Assembly (NCBI GenBank): GCA_024636585.1
Contig: JAGXGS010000093.1
Location: forward strand, 1 to 51,749
Length of the DNA stretch: 51,749 bases
Reading direction: 5' to 3'
Origin: Thiogranum sp.
GTDB taxonomy: Bacteria > Pseudomonadota > Gammaproteobacteria > DSM-19610
Position numbers and translations under genes: made by a program. Under the pieces are notes generated by a model. That model saw only the letters and a list, made by a program, of their open reading frames with translations. It was not told the origin of the DNA and did not search any database. Numbering within the stretch: the stretch's first letter is position 1; each line of letters begins with the position of its first letter. Positions 1 through 7,902 of this stretch are shown here, one piece after another.

Positions 1-368
1 ACACTGCGATGAAAGCCGAACTCGGCTGAAAAATACGCAACCAGATCATTCTGCATGTCAAAAGACGTTTCCAGCTCGGTCAGCGGACGCTCCTGCATGT
101 AGGTGTCATACGCAGACAGGACGCTATGAAAATCGCCGATGAAAATCGGATCGCGTGCCGCTTCGTCGAGCCGCTTCTGCGCCACCCGGCGTAGAAACAC
201 CTTGGGATTACTGCGACTGGCCTCCCAGGTGGGCTCGTCGAGATGCCGGAACAGCCGCCGCACGCCGCGGTTCCAGCTGTAGTAGAGATCATTGGCCAGA
301 TCCTCCAGCCGTTTGAGCCGGTCCGGCAGGATGGGTCGTATCTCGACGCTGAAGCGTGTGCCTGGCAT
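1..368 (-). CDS. glgP: Alpha-glucan (glycogen/maltodextrin) phosphorylase, N-terminal part
   Basis: This is the first 122 or so residues of a minus-strand gene whose 3' end lies beyond the left edge. The translation has the start typical of alpha-glucan family phosphorylases with a DUF3417 domain: a stretch on DRLKRLEDLANDLYYSWN, then LFRHLDEPTWEAS, NPKVFLRRV, and finally VAYFSAEFGFHRS, where the catalytic glycosyltransferase region begins. The family releases glucose-1-phosphate from glycogen or maltodextrin using phosphate, in the cytoplasm. The ATG at 368-366 is preceded by a clear GGAGGA ribosome site about 6 bases upstream. The gene diverges from the bacteriohemerythrin gene, and the FNR-type box at 518 lies in their shared 282-base gap. 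The family call is firm; the specific substrate cannot be read from this fragment. Confidence 0.85.
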   Translation of the reverse strand, partial: MPGTRFSVEIRPILPDRLKRLEDLANDLYYSWNRGVRRLFRHLDEPTWEASRSNPKVFLRRVAQKRLDEAARDPIFIGDFHSVLSAYDTYMQERPLTELETSFDMQNDLVAYFSAEFGFHRS

Positions 369-517
369 AAATGTCCTCCGCGGTTTTCTGATTATAAACA
401 CGTATCTTTATGGTCAGGATAAATAACACTGGTGCGCCTGGTGATCCATGAGCCAGATCAACCAGGGTGCCGTTGCTGCGCGCTTTGAGGTTCCACTGGC
501 TTTTTCAGGATGCTTTC

Positions 518-531
518 TTGATCCGCGTCAA
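518..531. promoter_or_regulatory. FNR/ANR-type box upstream of bacteriohemerythrin
   Basis: TTGAT-CCGC-GTCAA matches the FNR/ANR/DNR consensus TTGAT-N4-ATCAA at every conserved half-site base. It lies 120 bases before the hemerythrin start and 150 bases before the divergent glgP start. No convincing -10 sits at the class II spacing on either side. A TATAGT at 582-587 would put the box near -70, a class I-like position. The rest of the 369-650 gap shows nothing else I can name. Confidence 0.6.
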
Positions 532-650
532 AGATCTGGCAAGCAATGCATCCACGACATCACGCACTTCGGAATTCCGTCTATAGTGAGGATAAGAAAC
601 AGAAAAAAAACGGACAGCTCGATGCACAACCCAGCCGGCGAGGGGCCAGC

Positions 651-1169
651 ATGGAAAGCACATTCAAATGGCGTGACGAGTGGTTACTCGGTATTCCGAC
701 CCTGGACAACCAGCATCAGAAACTTGCCGACTGTCTCCATCGACTGGTCACTGAATGTACAAGGCTGCATGGGCAAAATGGCAACGACAACGGCAGCGAA
801 AACGATACTGAAACCAGGGAGGCGCTAATGAAGTTGCTCGATGAGCTTTGCGCGCGCACGCGGGCACATTTCAGCATCGAAGAAGACATGATGCTCGCTG
901 CGAACTACCCGCGTTACGCGGATCACCGGCGTGAACACGTTATGTTGCTTGCGGAGCTGACATCCACGTTTGCCGCGCCCATCAAAGACGGCCGCTGCAA
1001 TATGAATCCGGAGATACTGGGCGCGCTGAAGTCCTGGTTTATCGTCCATGTCGCGCACAGTGACCGGCAGTTCGCCAACTGGCTAAAAAGGGATATACAC
1101 ACAGCCGCCGCGCACGACCCGACCGGCGGCAGCGACAACGTACTTTCACTAAACGACAACAGAGATTAG
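651..1169 (+). CDS. Bacteriohemerythrin
   Basis: A 172-residue single-domain hemerythrin, a non-haem di-iron protein that binds O2 (or NO) reversibly in the cytoplasm. The expected ligands are visible: His22 in DNQHQKL, His73 and Glu77 in HFSIEED, His92 and His96 in the DHRREH segment, and His133 and Asp138 in HVAHSD. The N-terminal WRDEWLLGIPTLD is typical of the family. The reading frame stays open upstream to 546, but that extension is not hemerythrin-like. The ATG at 651 has a GAGG-containing ribosome site (about 641-644). An acidic Gly/Asn/Asp linker at residues 41-55 is a small insertion. The FNR-type box at 518 fits an oxygen-linked role. Function as O2 carrier, sensor or NO scavenger is not decided by sequence. 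Confidence 0.9.
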   Translation: MESTFKWRDEWLLGIPTLDNQHQKLADCLHRLVTECTRLHGQNGNDNGSENDTETREALMKLLDELCARTRAHFSIEEDMMLAANYPRYADHRREHVMLLAELTSTFAAPIKDGRCNMNPEILGALKSWFIVHVAHSDRQFANWLKRDIHTAAAHDPTGGSDNVLSLNDNRD

Positions 1170-1274
1170 ATATAACCGACCACAATCGACACGCTGATTC
1201 TGCGTGCCGTTATGCCGAATCAGTAGCTGAGCATCCCCTGTGCAATGGAGTGCAGTTATGAGCGACTTTCGCTG

Positions 1275-2255
1275 ATGGACCGCGGTAACGACAGCGAGGT
1301 GCTGTCCACCGCTCTCGGGTGGCTGAACAATGGCAGTCCGGTCACGCTGGTCACCGTGGCGAAGACCTGGGGTTCCGCGCCCCGCCGACCCGGCGCGCTG
1401 ATGGCGATTCACCCGGACGGTTGTTTCACCGGTTCGGTCAGTGGCGGTTGTGTGGAAGATGAACTGGTACAGAAAGTTCTGCGTGGCGAACTGGAGAACC
1501 AACTGCCGATGCTGCTGGAATACGGTGTCACCCGTCGGCAGGTCCAGCGCGTCGGTCTGCCCTGTGGCGGGCGCCTGTCGCTGGTGGCGGAATACATTAA
1601 AACACCGGCACAGCTGTCTACCCTGTGGCGGCGCATCGCGGCGCGCGAGGTGGTGACCCGGCACCTGTGCCTGGCGACTGGTGAAGCAAGTCTGGGTCGC
1701 GCTTCCGGTGACATTGATTTCCGCTTCGACGGCGCCAGTCTGGTCAAGGTATTCGGCCCGCACTGGCGCCTGCTGATCATTGGCGCCGGTGAACTCGGGC
1801 GGCGCGTGGCGCAGCTGGCACTGACTCTGGACTACGGCGTCACCCTGTGCGATCCGCGCCCTGAGTACGCTGCCGGCTGGCAGGTCGAGGGCACAGAGTT
1901 CATTGCCCGTGCACCGGAGGATGCGGTTCGGGAGTTTCATCCGGATGCCCGCACCGCGGTACTGGCGCTCTCGCACACCCCCGCACTGGACGATGCCGCG
2001 CTGGCGGTAGCGCTGCAAAGCGAAGCCTTTTACGTTGGCGCCCTCGGTTCCGTAAATAACCAGCAGGCGCGTTGCAGACGCCTGCAGAAACTCGGCGTGA
2101 CGTCTGCCGCTCTGGCACGACTGCACGGCCCGGTGGGTCTGGATATCGGCAGCCGCACACCGGCGGAAATCGCCATCGCCATTATCGGTGCGCTGGTCGC
2201 CGAACGTAGCGCCAGTCGCCGGCCGGCGACGCTGTCGCAGTCGGCGCATGGCTGA
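1275..2255 (+). CDS. xdhC: XdhC/CoxI family molybdenum hydroxylase maturation factor
   Basis: A 326-residue protein of the XdhC family. Members bind molybdenum cofactor, promote its sulfuration and deliver it to xanthine dehydrogenase or CO dehydrogenase-type enzymes. The N-terminal domain shows TVAKTWGSAPRRPGALM and GSVSGGCVEDELV, including the family cysteine, then GLPCGG. The C-terminal half is a Rossmann-like domain starting at LLIIGAGELGRRVA and ending with GLDIGSRTPAEIAIAI. I prefer the ATG at 1275; an in-frame ATG at 1245 adds ten poorly conserved residues, and neither has a strong ribosome site. A five-codon reading frame (MSDFR) starts at 1258 and ends in TGATGG across the 1275 start, so coupled initiation is possible. 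The last 8 bases overlap mocA. No molybdenum hydroxylase structural gene is in the window, so its client must be elsewhere. Confidence 0.9.
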   Translation: MDRGNDSEVLSTALGWLNNGSPVTLVTVAKTWGSAPRRPGALMAIHPDGCFTGSVSGGCVEDELVQKVLRGELENQLPMLLEYGVTRRQVQRVGLPCGGRLSLVAEYIKTPAQLSTLWRRIAAREVVTRHLCLATGEASLGRASGDIDFRFDGASLVKVFGPHWRLLIIGAGELGRRVAQLALTLDYGVTLCDPRPEYAAGWQVEGTEFIARAPEDAVREFHPDARTAVLALSHTPALDDAALAVALQSEAFYVGALGSVNNQQARCRRLQKLGVTSAALARLHGPVGLDIGSRTPAEIAIAIIGALVAERSASRRPATLSQSAHG

Positions 2256-2814
2256 TATCACCGGGCTGTTACTGGCCGCCGGTGCCAGCCGGCGCTTTGG
2301 CGGCAACAAGCTACTGGCGCTGTACCGGCAGCGGCCGCTGGTGTTGCACAGCGCCGCGGCACTCTCCCCCTGTCGACGCATCATTGCGGTCATCAGACCC
2401 GATGACCTGGAGCTGCAGCAGGTTCTGCAGACAGCAGGCATCGAGACGCTGATCAATCAACACGCCGAAGCTGGCATGGGCACAACGATCGGGTGCGGCG
2501 TCGGCGCCACTGCCGACAGCGACGGCTGGTGCATTCTGGCGGCTGACATGCCCAATGTCCCCGCTGAGATTACCGCCCGCATCGTCACCGCGCTGGGCGA
2601 CGGTGCAGCGCTGGTCGCACCTTTCCATGCTGGCAAACGCGGGCATCCGGTCGGCTTTGCACGGAACTTCGCCGCGGCTTTGCAAAGCCTGCAGGGCGAT
2701 CAGGGTGCGCGCAGCATTCTGGCGAAACACGCGCCTGACCTGGTGCAGCTGGATACCGGATCGGAAGGCATATTCGAAGATATCGACAGTCCGGAGCAAC
2801 TGGTGCGTTACTGA
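2248..2814 (+). CDS. mocA: Molybdenum cofactor cytidylyltransferase-like (MocA/MobA family NTP transferase)
   Basis: A 188-residue nucleotidyltransferase. The N-terminal GLLLAAGASRRFGGNK is the nucleotide-binding signature of MobA/MocA proteins, followed by WCILAADMPNVP with the metal-binding aspartate and a GKRGHPVGFAR segment. MocA transfers CMP from CTP to molybdopterin-Mo, giving the MCD cofactor used by xanthine dehydrogenase-class enzymes. The XdhC partner directly upstream favours MocA over MobA, which makes the guanine form. The ATG at 2248 lies inside the end of xdhC (ATGGCTGA), so the two are translationally coupled. The 3' end overlaps the convergent large mechanosensitive channel gene by 7 bases, with stops on opposite strands and no terminator between them. 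Confidence 0.87.
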   Translation: MADITGLLLAAGASRRFGGNKLLALYRQRPLVLHSAAALSPCRRIIAVIRPDDLELQQVLQTAGIETLINQHAEAGMGTTIGCGVGATADSDGWCILAADMPNVPAEITARIVTALGDGAALVAPFHAGKRGHPVGFARNFAAALQSLQGDQGARSILAKHAPDLVQLDTGSEGIFEDIDSPEQLVRY

Positions 2815-5800
2815 GCGTCCGGCGCCGCATCCAGGTGTTCGCGCCGGATGCGGATATCCAGCGGTCGGCTGGTATCCAGATGCACATCCTGTTGCGGGAA
2901 TGCAATGACCAGCCCGGCTTCGTTGAACTTCTGATTGATCGCCTCGTGCAGCGAACTGATGGTTTCAATTCGATAGTCCATGGAGCCGACGAAGCAGCGC
3001 AGCTTCAATGACAGGCTGCTGTCCCCGAAAGCATCGAACACCACCGACGGGATCGGGTCATCCAGAACCTCTGGATTTTCCACCGCGGCATCCAGCAACA
3101 ACTGCATCGCCTTGCTGACATCGCCCCCATAAGTAAGTCCTACCGGAATCACGATGCGGCTGAGTGGATCCGACAGCGTCCAGTTGAGCAGCCGCGAGGT
3201 AATGAACTCCTTGTTCGGCACCAGCAGTTCCTTGCCATCCCAGTTGCGTATGGTGGTGGCGCGTATCTGGATGCGTGTCACCACACCGTCAGTCTCGCCC
3301 ACCGTCACGGTATCCCCGACCCGGATCGGTCGCTCGAACAGAATGATGATGCCGCTGATGAAATTCGCCACGATTTCCTGCAGACCGAAACCGATGCCGA
3401 CACCCAGCGCTGCAACCAGCCACTGAACACTCGACCAGCTCACTCCGAGGCTGCTGAAGGCCAGAAGCACACCCACCGCGACTATCGCATAGCGGGCCAG
3501 CGTGGTGGTTGCATAACGTCCGCCCGGGCTCATCTTCAGATGCTGCAGCAGGCTGATCTCCAGCAGCGCCGGCGAACGCCGCGTCGCGATTACTGTCAGA
3601 ACGACGATCAGCACCACCAGTCCGGCATCAGCCAGGCTCACCGGTACCAGCTGTTCCTGACCCGCAACCACAGCCGTCCGATGCCAGAGGGTGATGTCAT
3701 TGAATATAGCGAACGCCGGCAGCACCCCGGACCATATCAGCCAGGTGCCGACGATACCGATGATGTCGATCACCAGGTTCAGCAGCTTGCGGCTGTCAGT
3801 GCTCAGCGCCTGCAAATCGACTATCGGTTCTTCGATCTGGTCAGATACGCTTTCGCTACCGACCACCAGGTCATCGTCCGCACGCGAGCGGAGCGCGGCT
3901 TCACGACGTTCCAGTGCGGCCTGTAAAGCCAGTCTGCGACGCGACAGCAGTAACCAGCGGATCACCAGTTGCTGCGCCACCACCAGCACCAGAATCAACC
4001 ACAGCGTATCGATGAAGCTGCGGGTCAGGGTTCCGGCGGTATACAGGTAACCGAACATCGCCATGCCCGCCAGCATCAGCGGCACGGCGACCGCCAGCGT
4101 CAGCCAGACATAGCGCAGCCGCGTCAACGGACTGTGCGGGTTGCGGTCCATGTACGGACGCAGCACGCCACTGGCAGGATCGAACATGCGGTAAAAAAAT
4201 ACCGCCAGCGCAATCAGCACGATGACAAATGCCAGGCGCCCCAACCCCCCGCCCATGGTCTGCGACTCGACCGTAATGACAGCCAGCGCCACGAATCCTG
4301 CCGGCAGCATGGTCAGCATCAGACTGGCGACGCCGCGTCGCAATTGTCTGAGACTGCGGTCCGGCCAGCGAAAGTGCACGGCGGCAAGTCCGCCCGGCAG
4401 GCACAGAACACGCAGTGCTTCGAGATAGAAACCCGTGCCCGCCACCCATAGCAGACCATCCGCGATGGCCTTGGAAAATTCGTTTGCCTGCAGCGACAGC
4501 GCCAGTTGCCAGCCCAGAGACGCCAGCAGCACTGGCCAGGGCGCCGCCAGCAACAGCGTCAGGATGAGCGCCTGAAACGTGTAAACAAACCGATCGTTCC
4601 TGACATTGCCGAGCCTGCTGCCGGTCATGCGCAGCAGCACCCGCATGTGACGTTTCTTCCACATCAGTACGGCGAACAGCAGCAGGCCGAGCAGCAGATA
4701 TGGCGATTCGGGCATTTCGTCGATCATCACCGCCAGCAGTCCGCTCCAGCTGCGCGGATCAATCAGCTGCGCGAACTGTTCGGGTATCGCCATCAGCATC
4801 GGCAGCGAAGGTGCCGGCGAGCTGCGAATCCACAGCAGGCGTTCGTTCAGGAAGGTTCGATAGTCGCTGACCACGTTCACCAGGTGCCGGCGCGCCACGT
4901 CCAGCTCGCCGAGCGCGCGCACCAGAAACTGATCAGTGGCGATAGCCTTGTCGAGCAGCACCCGCCGGGTTTCGGCAAGCTCCTCCAGCTCGCTTCGCAG
5001 CTGCGCGGCGTCAGCTTCCAGATAAGGCTCTGTCAGGCGAGCCAGATAGCCGGTAAGGCTGTCCAGGTGGCGACGCTCTTCTTCATCGCGCATCAGGCGC
5101 AGGCCCGCTTCGGCGATCTCCGGTTCCAGGGCCGCGGCACGCCGACTGATCAGTCGTGCGTCGGGCAGGCTGCGCCGCTGCTCCAGCAACACCTGTCCGA
5201 GTGCCTGGCTGAGGCCGGCCAGTTCCAGTTTCTGCCTGGTGCTGCGAAACTCATCTTCGATAACTTGCGCCCGGGCGCTCGCGGACGCCTCTTCGGCCGT
5301 GACTTTTTCCAGGTCCGCCGCCAGCGTTCGCAGCTGTTCGCTGAGCATGGCATTGTCCCTCGCCAGCTCCTGCACCAGCGGGTGCTTGCCACTCGCCTCG
5401 AGCACCGCCTGCTCAGTCTCCGACCGCGCTTTCTCGGCTTCGGAAAGACGCTTGCTGCTCAGCATTTTTTCCAGCATCTGAACTCGCGCATCGATGCGAT
5501 CCAGCGCCAGTGCCGACTGGTCGCGCCTGGCCTTGAGTAACTGGATGCGCATCGGCTGGCTCAGCAGTTCTTCATCGAGCATTTTGAGCTGCGCACTCAG
5601 CGCCCGGCCCTCGGCCTGCAGCACCCACTTGCGTGCCTCGGTTACCAACAGCGGTTCATTGGCCGGAGGCGGCGCTGCCAGCGCAGCATCGCGCGCTTCC
5701 TTGCGCTGGGTGATCTGACTGATTTCCTCGCGGATAACGGTTGGCCGGTCCGCTTCGATCGCCAGTTGGTCCCGGAGTTCGGAAAGCTTCGCAGCCACTG

Positions 5801-6245
5801 CCGAACGATTGGCCTTTTCTTTCAACAGCCGTTGCTCGATATCCTCAACCGGACTGGTATCCGACACCTCCAGGCTGTCGAGCACCGGCTTGCGGGCAGT
5901 GACCTCGATTTCGGCGCGGATCGCTTCAGCTTTCGCGGCAGCGTTCTGTTGCGCCTGCCTGAATTCCGCGCTGGCGTTCTGGCTCGACTGCTCGGTCTCC
6001 AGGTGGCTCAGCGCCTTTCGGTACATTTCGATCAGCCGGCCCCGCAGCGCTTCCTCCATGTCGGTCGCGGCTTCGGTTTCCCTGATCTTTGAATCCAGCA
6101 CATCGGAGCTGATTGCAGCAGCCCCTGGCTCGGCAGCCGGAAAGCCGGGGAAAATCAGCATAAACAACAATGGAAATAGCGGGAATAGGTTGCGCAAAAC
6201 TCTCATACCGAACGATCCAGAACGACGTGCCGGTATGATACGCAT
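2808..6245 (-). CDS. Large MscK/KefA-type mechanosensitive channel
   Basis: A protein of about 1145 residues, the size and architecture of MscK/MscM-type channels. It starts with a signal peptide (FPLFPLLFMLIFPGFPAAE). A long periplasmic coiled-coil region rich in Glu, Arg, Ala and Leu runs to about residue 490, then many membrane helices to about residue 960. The C-terminal MscS pore and beta domain begins near residue 947 with LGVGIGFGLQEIVANFISG and continues with RPIRVGDTVTV and LLVPNKEFITSRLLNW. Such channels open under membrane tension to release solutes during osmotic downshock. A second ATG at 6206 begins MRVLRNLF, directly before the hydrophobic signal, and may be the true start; neither has a good ribosome site. 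The gene is convergent with mocA and divergent from the small MscS gene at 6430. Confidence 0.92.
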   Translation of the reverse strand: MRIIPARRSGSFGMRVLRNLFPLFPLLFMLIFPGFPAAEPGAAAISSDVLDSKIRETEAATDMEEALRGRLIEMYRKALSHLETEQSSQNASAEFRQAQQNAAAKAEAIRAEIEVTARKPVLDSLEVSDTSPVEDIEQRLLKEKANRSAVAAKLSELRDQLAIEADRPTVIREEISQITQRKEARDAALAAPPPANEPLLVTEARKWVLQAEGRALSAQLKMLDEELLSQPMRIQLLKARRDQSALALDRIDARVQMLEKMLSSKRLSEAEKARSETEQAVLEASGKHPLVQELARDNAMLSEQLRTLAADLEKVTAEEASASARAQVIEDEFRSTRQKLELAGLSQALGQVLLEQRRSLPDARLISRRAAALEPEIAEAGLRLMRDEEERRHLDSLTGYLARLTEPYLEADAAQLRSELEELAETRRVLLDKAIATDQFLVRALGELDVARRHLVNVVSDYRTFLNERLLWIRSSPAPSLPMLMAIPEQFAQLIDPRSWSGLLAVMIDEMPESPYLLLGLLLFAVLMWKKRHMRVLLRMTGSRLGNVRNDRFVYTFQALILTLLLAAPWPVLLASLGWQLALSLQANEFSKAIADGLLWVAGTGFYLEALRVLCLPGGLAAVHFRWPDRSLRQLRRGVASLMLTMLPAGFVALAVITVESQTMGGGLGRLAFVIVLIALAVFFYRMFDPASGVLRPYMDRNPHSPLTRLRYVWLTLAVAVPLMLAGMAMFGYLYTAGTLTRSFIDTLWLILVLVVAQQLVIRWLLLSRRRLALQAALERREAALRSRADDDLVVGSESVSDQIEEPIVDLQALSTDSRKLLNLVIDIIGIVGTWLIWSGVLPAFAIFNDITLWHRTAVVAGQEQLVPVSLADAGLVVLIVVLTVIATRRSPALLEISLLQHLKMSPGGRYATTTLARYAIVAVGVLLAFSSLGVSWSSVQWLVAALGVGIGFGLQEIVANFISGIIILFERPIRVGDTVTVGETDGVVTRIQIRATTIRNWDGKELLVPNKEFITSRLLNWTLSDPLSRIVIPVGLTYGGDVSKAMQLLLDAAVENPEVLDDPIPSVVFDAFGDSSLSLKLRCFVGSMDYRIETISSLHEAINQKFNEAGLVIAFPQQDVHLDTSRPLDIRIRREHLDAAPDAQ

Positions 6246-6429
6246 GTGTAACAGCCTGCGCTCGTGAACTCGAAAAAAATTTCCGCAAGCACCGCAACCA
6301 GACGCTGCCTCCGCGGCTTTGTTATGCTTTATATACCCGCGTCACGCGAACAAGCGTCGCAAACAGGCGACGACTCCTGATGGAGACACATGCCGAATCA
6401 CGATAACTTTGAACATAAAGGGGCCCGGT

Positions 6430-7527
6430 ATGCATGAATGGATCACCGATTTCTTCCGCGATACATTTCAGCTCGACCTGTCGGACAAACCGGTCGAACT
6501 CTGGCTGCTGGCGGCTGCGGTCGCCGTCACAAGTTACCTGGTGCTGCGGTTACTGGTCGGTCTGGTCGGCTATCGGCTTGGCTCCATCGCCGAGCGAGCC
6601 GAGTCACCGACGGCCGGAGCCATTGCAGAGCTGATCAAAAAGACCAGGTGGTGGCTTCTGTTGCTGGTCGCACTGTTTGCCGGTTCCATGGTGGTAGAGC
6701 TTTCCGCGCGAGTGCAGTCGACCCTGCAGAGCGTCATCGTCATTGCGCTGCTGGTGCAACTTGGCATCTGGGCCAACGCGGCACTGGGCTTCACACTCGA
6801 ACATTATCGCCAGCAACAGATTAAAAAAGATCCGGCCAGTGTCACGGCGCTGAACGCCATCGGCTGGTTCGGCAGCCTGCTGTTGTGGCTGGCGGTGTTA
6901 CTGCTGGCCCTCGATAACCTCGGCTTCGATGTTACGGCACTGATCGCCGGACTCGGCGTAGGCGGCATTGCCGTCGCACTGGCGGTACAGAGTATCCTCG
7001 GCGACCTGTTCGCATCCCTGTCGATCCTCATCGACAAACCATTCGTAGTTGGCGATTTTCTCATCATCGATGACTACCTGGGCAGCGTCGAACACGTCGG
7101 ATTGAAAACTACCCGCATACGCAGCCTGTCGGGCGAACAACTGGTGTTTTCCAATTCCGATCTGCTCAACAGCCGGCTGCGCAATTACGGCCGTATGTTC
7201 GAGCGACGCGTTGCCTTCACCATCGGTGTGACCTATCAGACGCCGCGCGACAAGCTGAAGCAGATTCCAGGCATCATGCGCTCGGCGATCGAGGCACTGG
7301 ACAAGACCCGTTTCGATCGCTCTCATTTCAGTAAATACGGTGATTTTTCTCTCAACTTTGAAACCGTCTATTACGTACAGGGTCCCGACTACAACCTCTA
7401 CATGGACATTCAGCAGGCCATCAATCTGTATGTACACGAGCAGTTTGAAAAGGCCGGAATCGAATTCGCCTATCCTACCCAGACGTTGTTTGTTCAACGC
7501 GGCGATGCGGTCGAGAGCAATGCCTGA
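6430..7527 (+). CDS. MscS family small-conductance mechanosensitive channel
   Basis: A 365-residue MscS homologue with several N-terminal membrane helices (AAAVAVTSYLVLRLLVGLVG; WLLLLVALFAGSMVVEL). The pore-lining helix carries GLGVGGIAVALAVQSILGD, followed by the beta domain KPFVVGDFLIIDD, LKTTRIRSLSGEQLVFSNSDL and a C-terminal alpha/beta domain. It would release ions and small solutes during hypo-osmotic shock. The ATG at 6430 has an AAAGGGG ribosome site 6 bases upstream, so the open frame upstream to 6319 is probably untranslated. It is divergent from the much larger MscK-like gene, so two different tension channels share one intergenic region. A strong stem-loop follows the stop. Confidence 0.93.
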   Translation: MHEWITDFFRDTFQLDLSDKPVELWLLAAAVAVTSYLVLRLLVGLVGYRLGSIAERAESPTAGAIAELIKKTRWWLLLLVALFAGSMVVELSARVQSTLQSVIVIALLVQLGIWANAALGFTLEHYRQQQIKKDPASVTALNAIGWFGSLLLWLAVLLLALDNLGFDVTALIAGLGVGGIAVALAVQSILGDLFASLSILIDKPFVVGDFLIIDDYLGSVEHVGLKTTRIRSLSGEQLVFSNSDLLNSRLRNYGRMFERRVAFTIGVTYQTPRDKLKQIPGIMRSAIEALDKTRFDRSHFSKYGDFSLNFETVYYVQGPDYNLYMDIQQAINLYVHEQFEKAGIEFAYPTQTLFVQRGDAVESNA

Positions 7528-7533
7528 GACAGT

Positions 7534-7561
7534 CGGTAACCCGCATTCAGTCGGGCTACCG
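7534..7561 (+). terminator. Stem-loop after the mscS-like gene
   Basis: CGGTAACCCG and CGGGCTACCG form an interrupted 10-base inverted repeat around an 8-base loop, 7 bases after the stop at 7527. There is no T-tract, so this is either a weak terminator or an RNA-stabilising 3' hairpin. I see no supported gene in 7528-7902; the part from 7562 to 7815 holds nothing I recognise, and the FNR-type box is at 7816. Confidence 0.4.
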
Positions 7562-7815
7562 GTCCGATCCTGTCGATCAGGTCGCACTTTTGCAGGCGAT
7601 GAAATTCACCGACTGTATGAACAGATGCTTCGCAGAGTTCAGATGAGGGTCGTCAGCGCAGCGCCGATGCGCGCGCCCTGCTGTTCGGTGACCATGCTGC
7701 CGAGGATGCCGGAAAAGCGCGGCTCCTGGACACCCACGCAGCAGGCCCTGTTCGACTGGTGGGCAATAGCGTGCATTCCCTCTATACCTGCCCTGCCCGC
7801 GGCGCGTCGTTCCGG

Positions 7816-7833
7816 CATTGACGTTTTTCAATG
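7816..7833 (+). promoter_or_regulatory. FNR-type extended palindrome upstream of degP
   Basis: CATTGA-CGTTTT-TCAATG is a perfect 6+6 inverted repeat containing TTGA-N6-TCAA, the spacing of FNR/ANR/DNR sites. Its centre is 78 bases before the degP start. A poor -10 candidate, TACGCT, lies at 7855-7860, near the class II distance. Confidence 0.6.
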
Positions 7834-7902
7834 CTGCGCAAGCGCGTCGACGTTTACGCTCTTTGGGGCAGTACTTTTTATCACTCTGCGGGGTAATCAG
7901 AC

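Noticed and set aside
1149-2456. Long minus-strand open frame of 435 codons opposite xdhC
   Set aside because: It lies fully antisense to xdhC and mocA, which have clear family motifs, and its translation is Arg/Gln/His-rich with no recognisable domain, as expected from a GC-rich reverse frame.
4506-5540. Plus-strand open frame of 344 codons inside the large channel gene
   Set aside because: Antisense to the coiled-coil part of the MscK-like gene; the Gln/Arg-rich translation is a reverse-frame artefact of that repetitive coding sequence.
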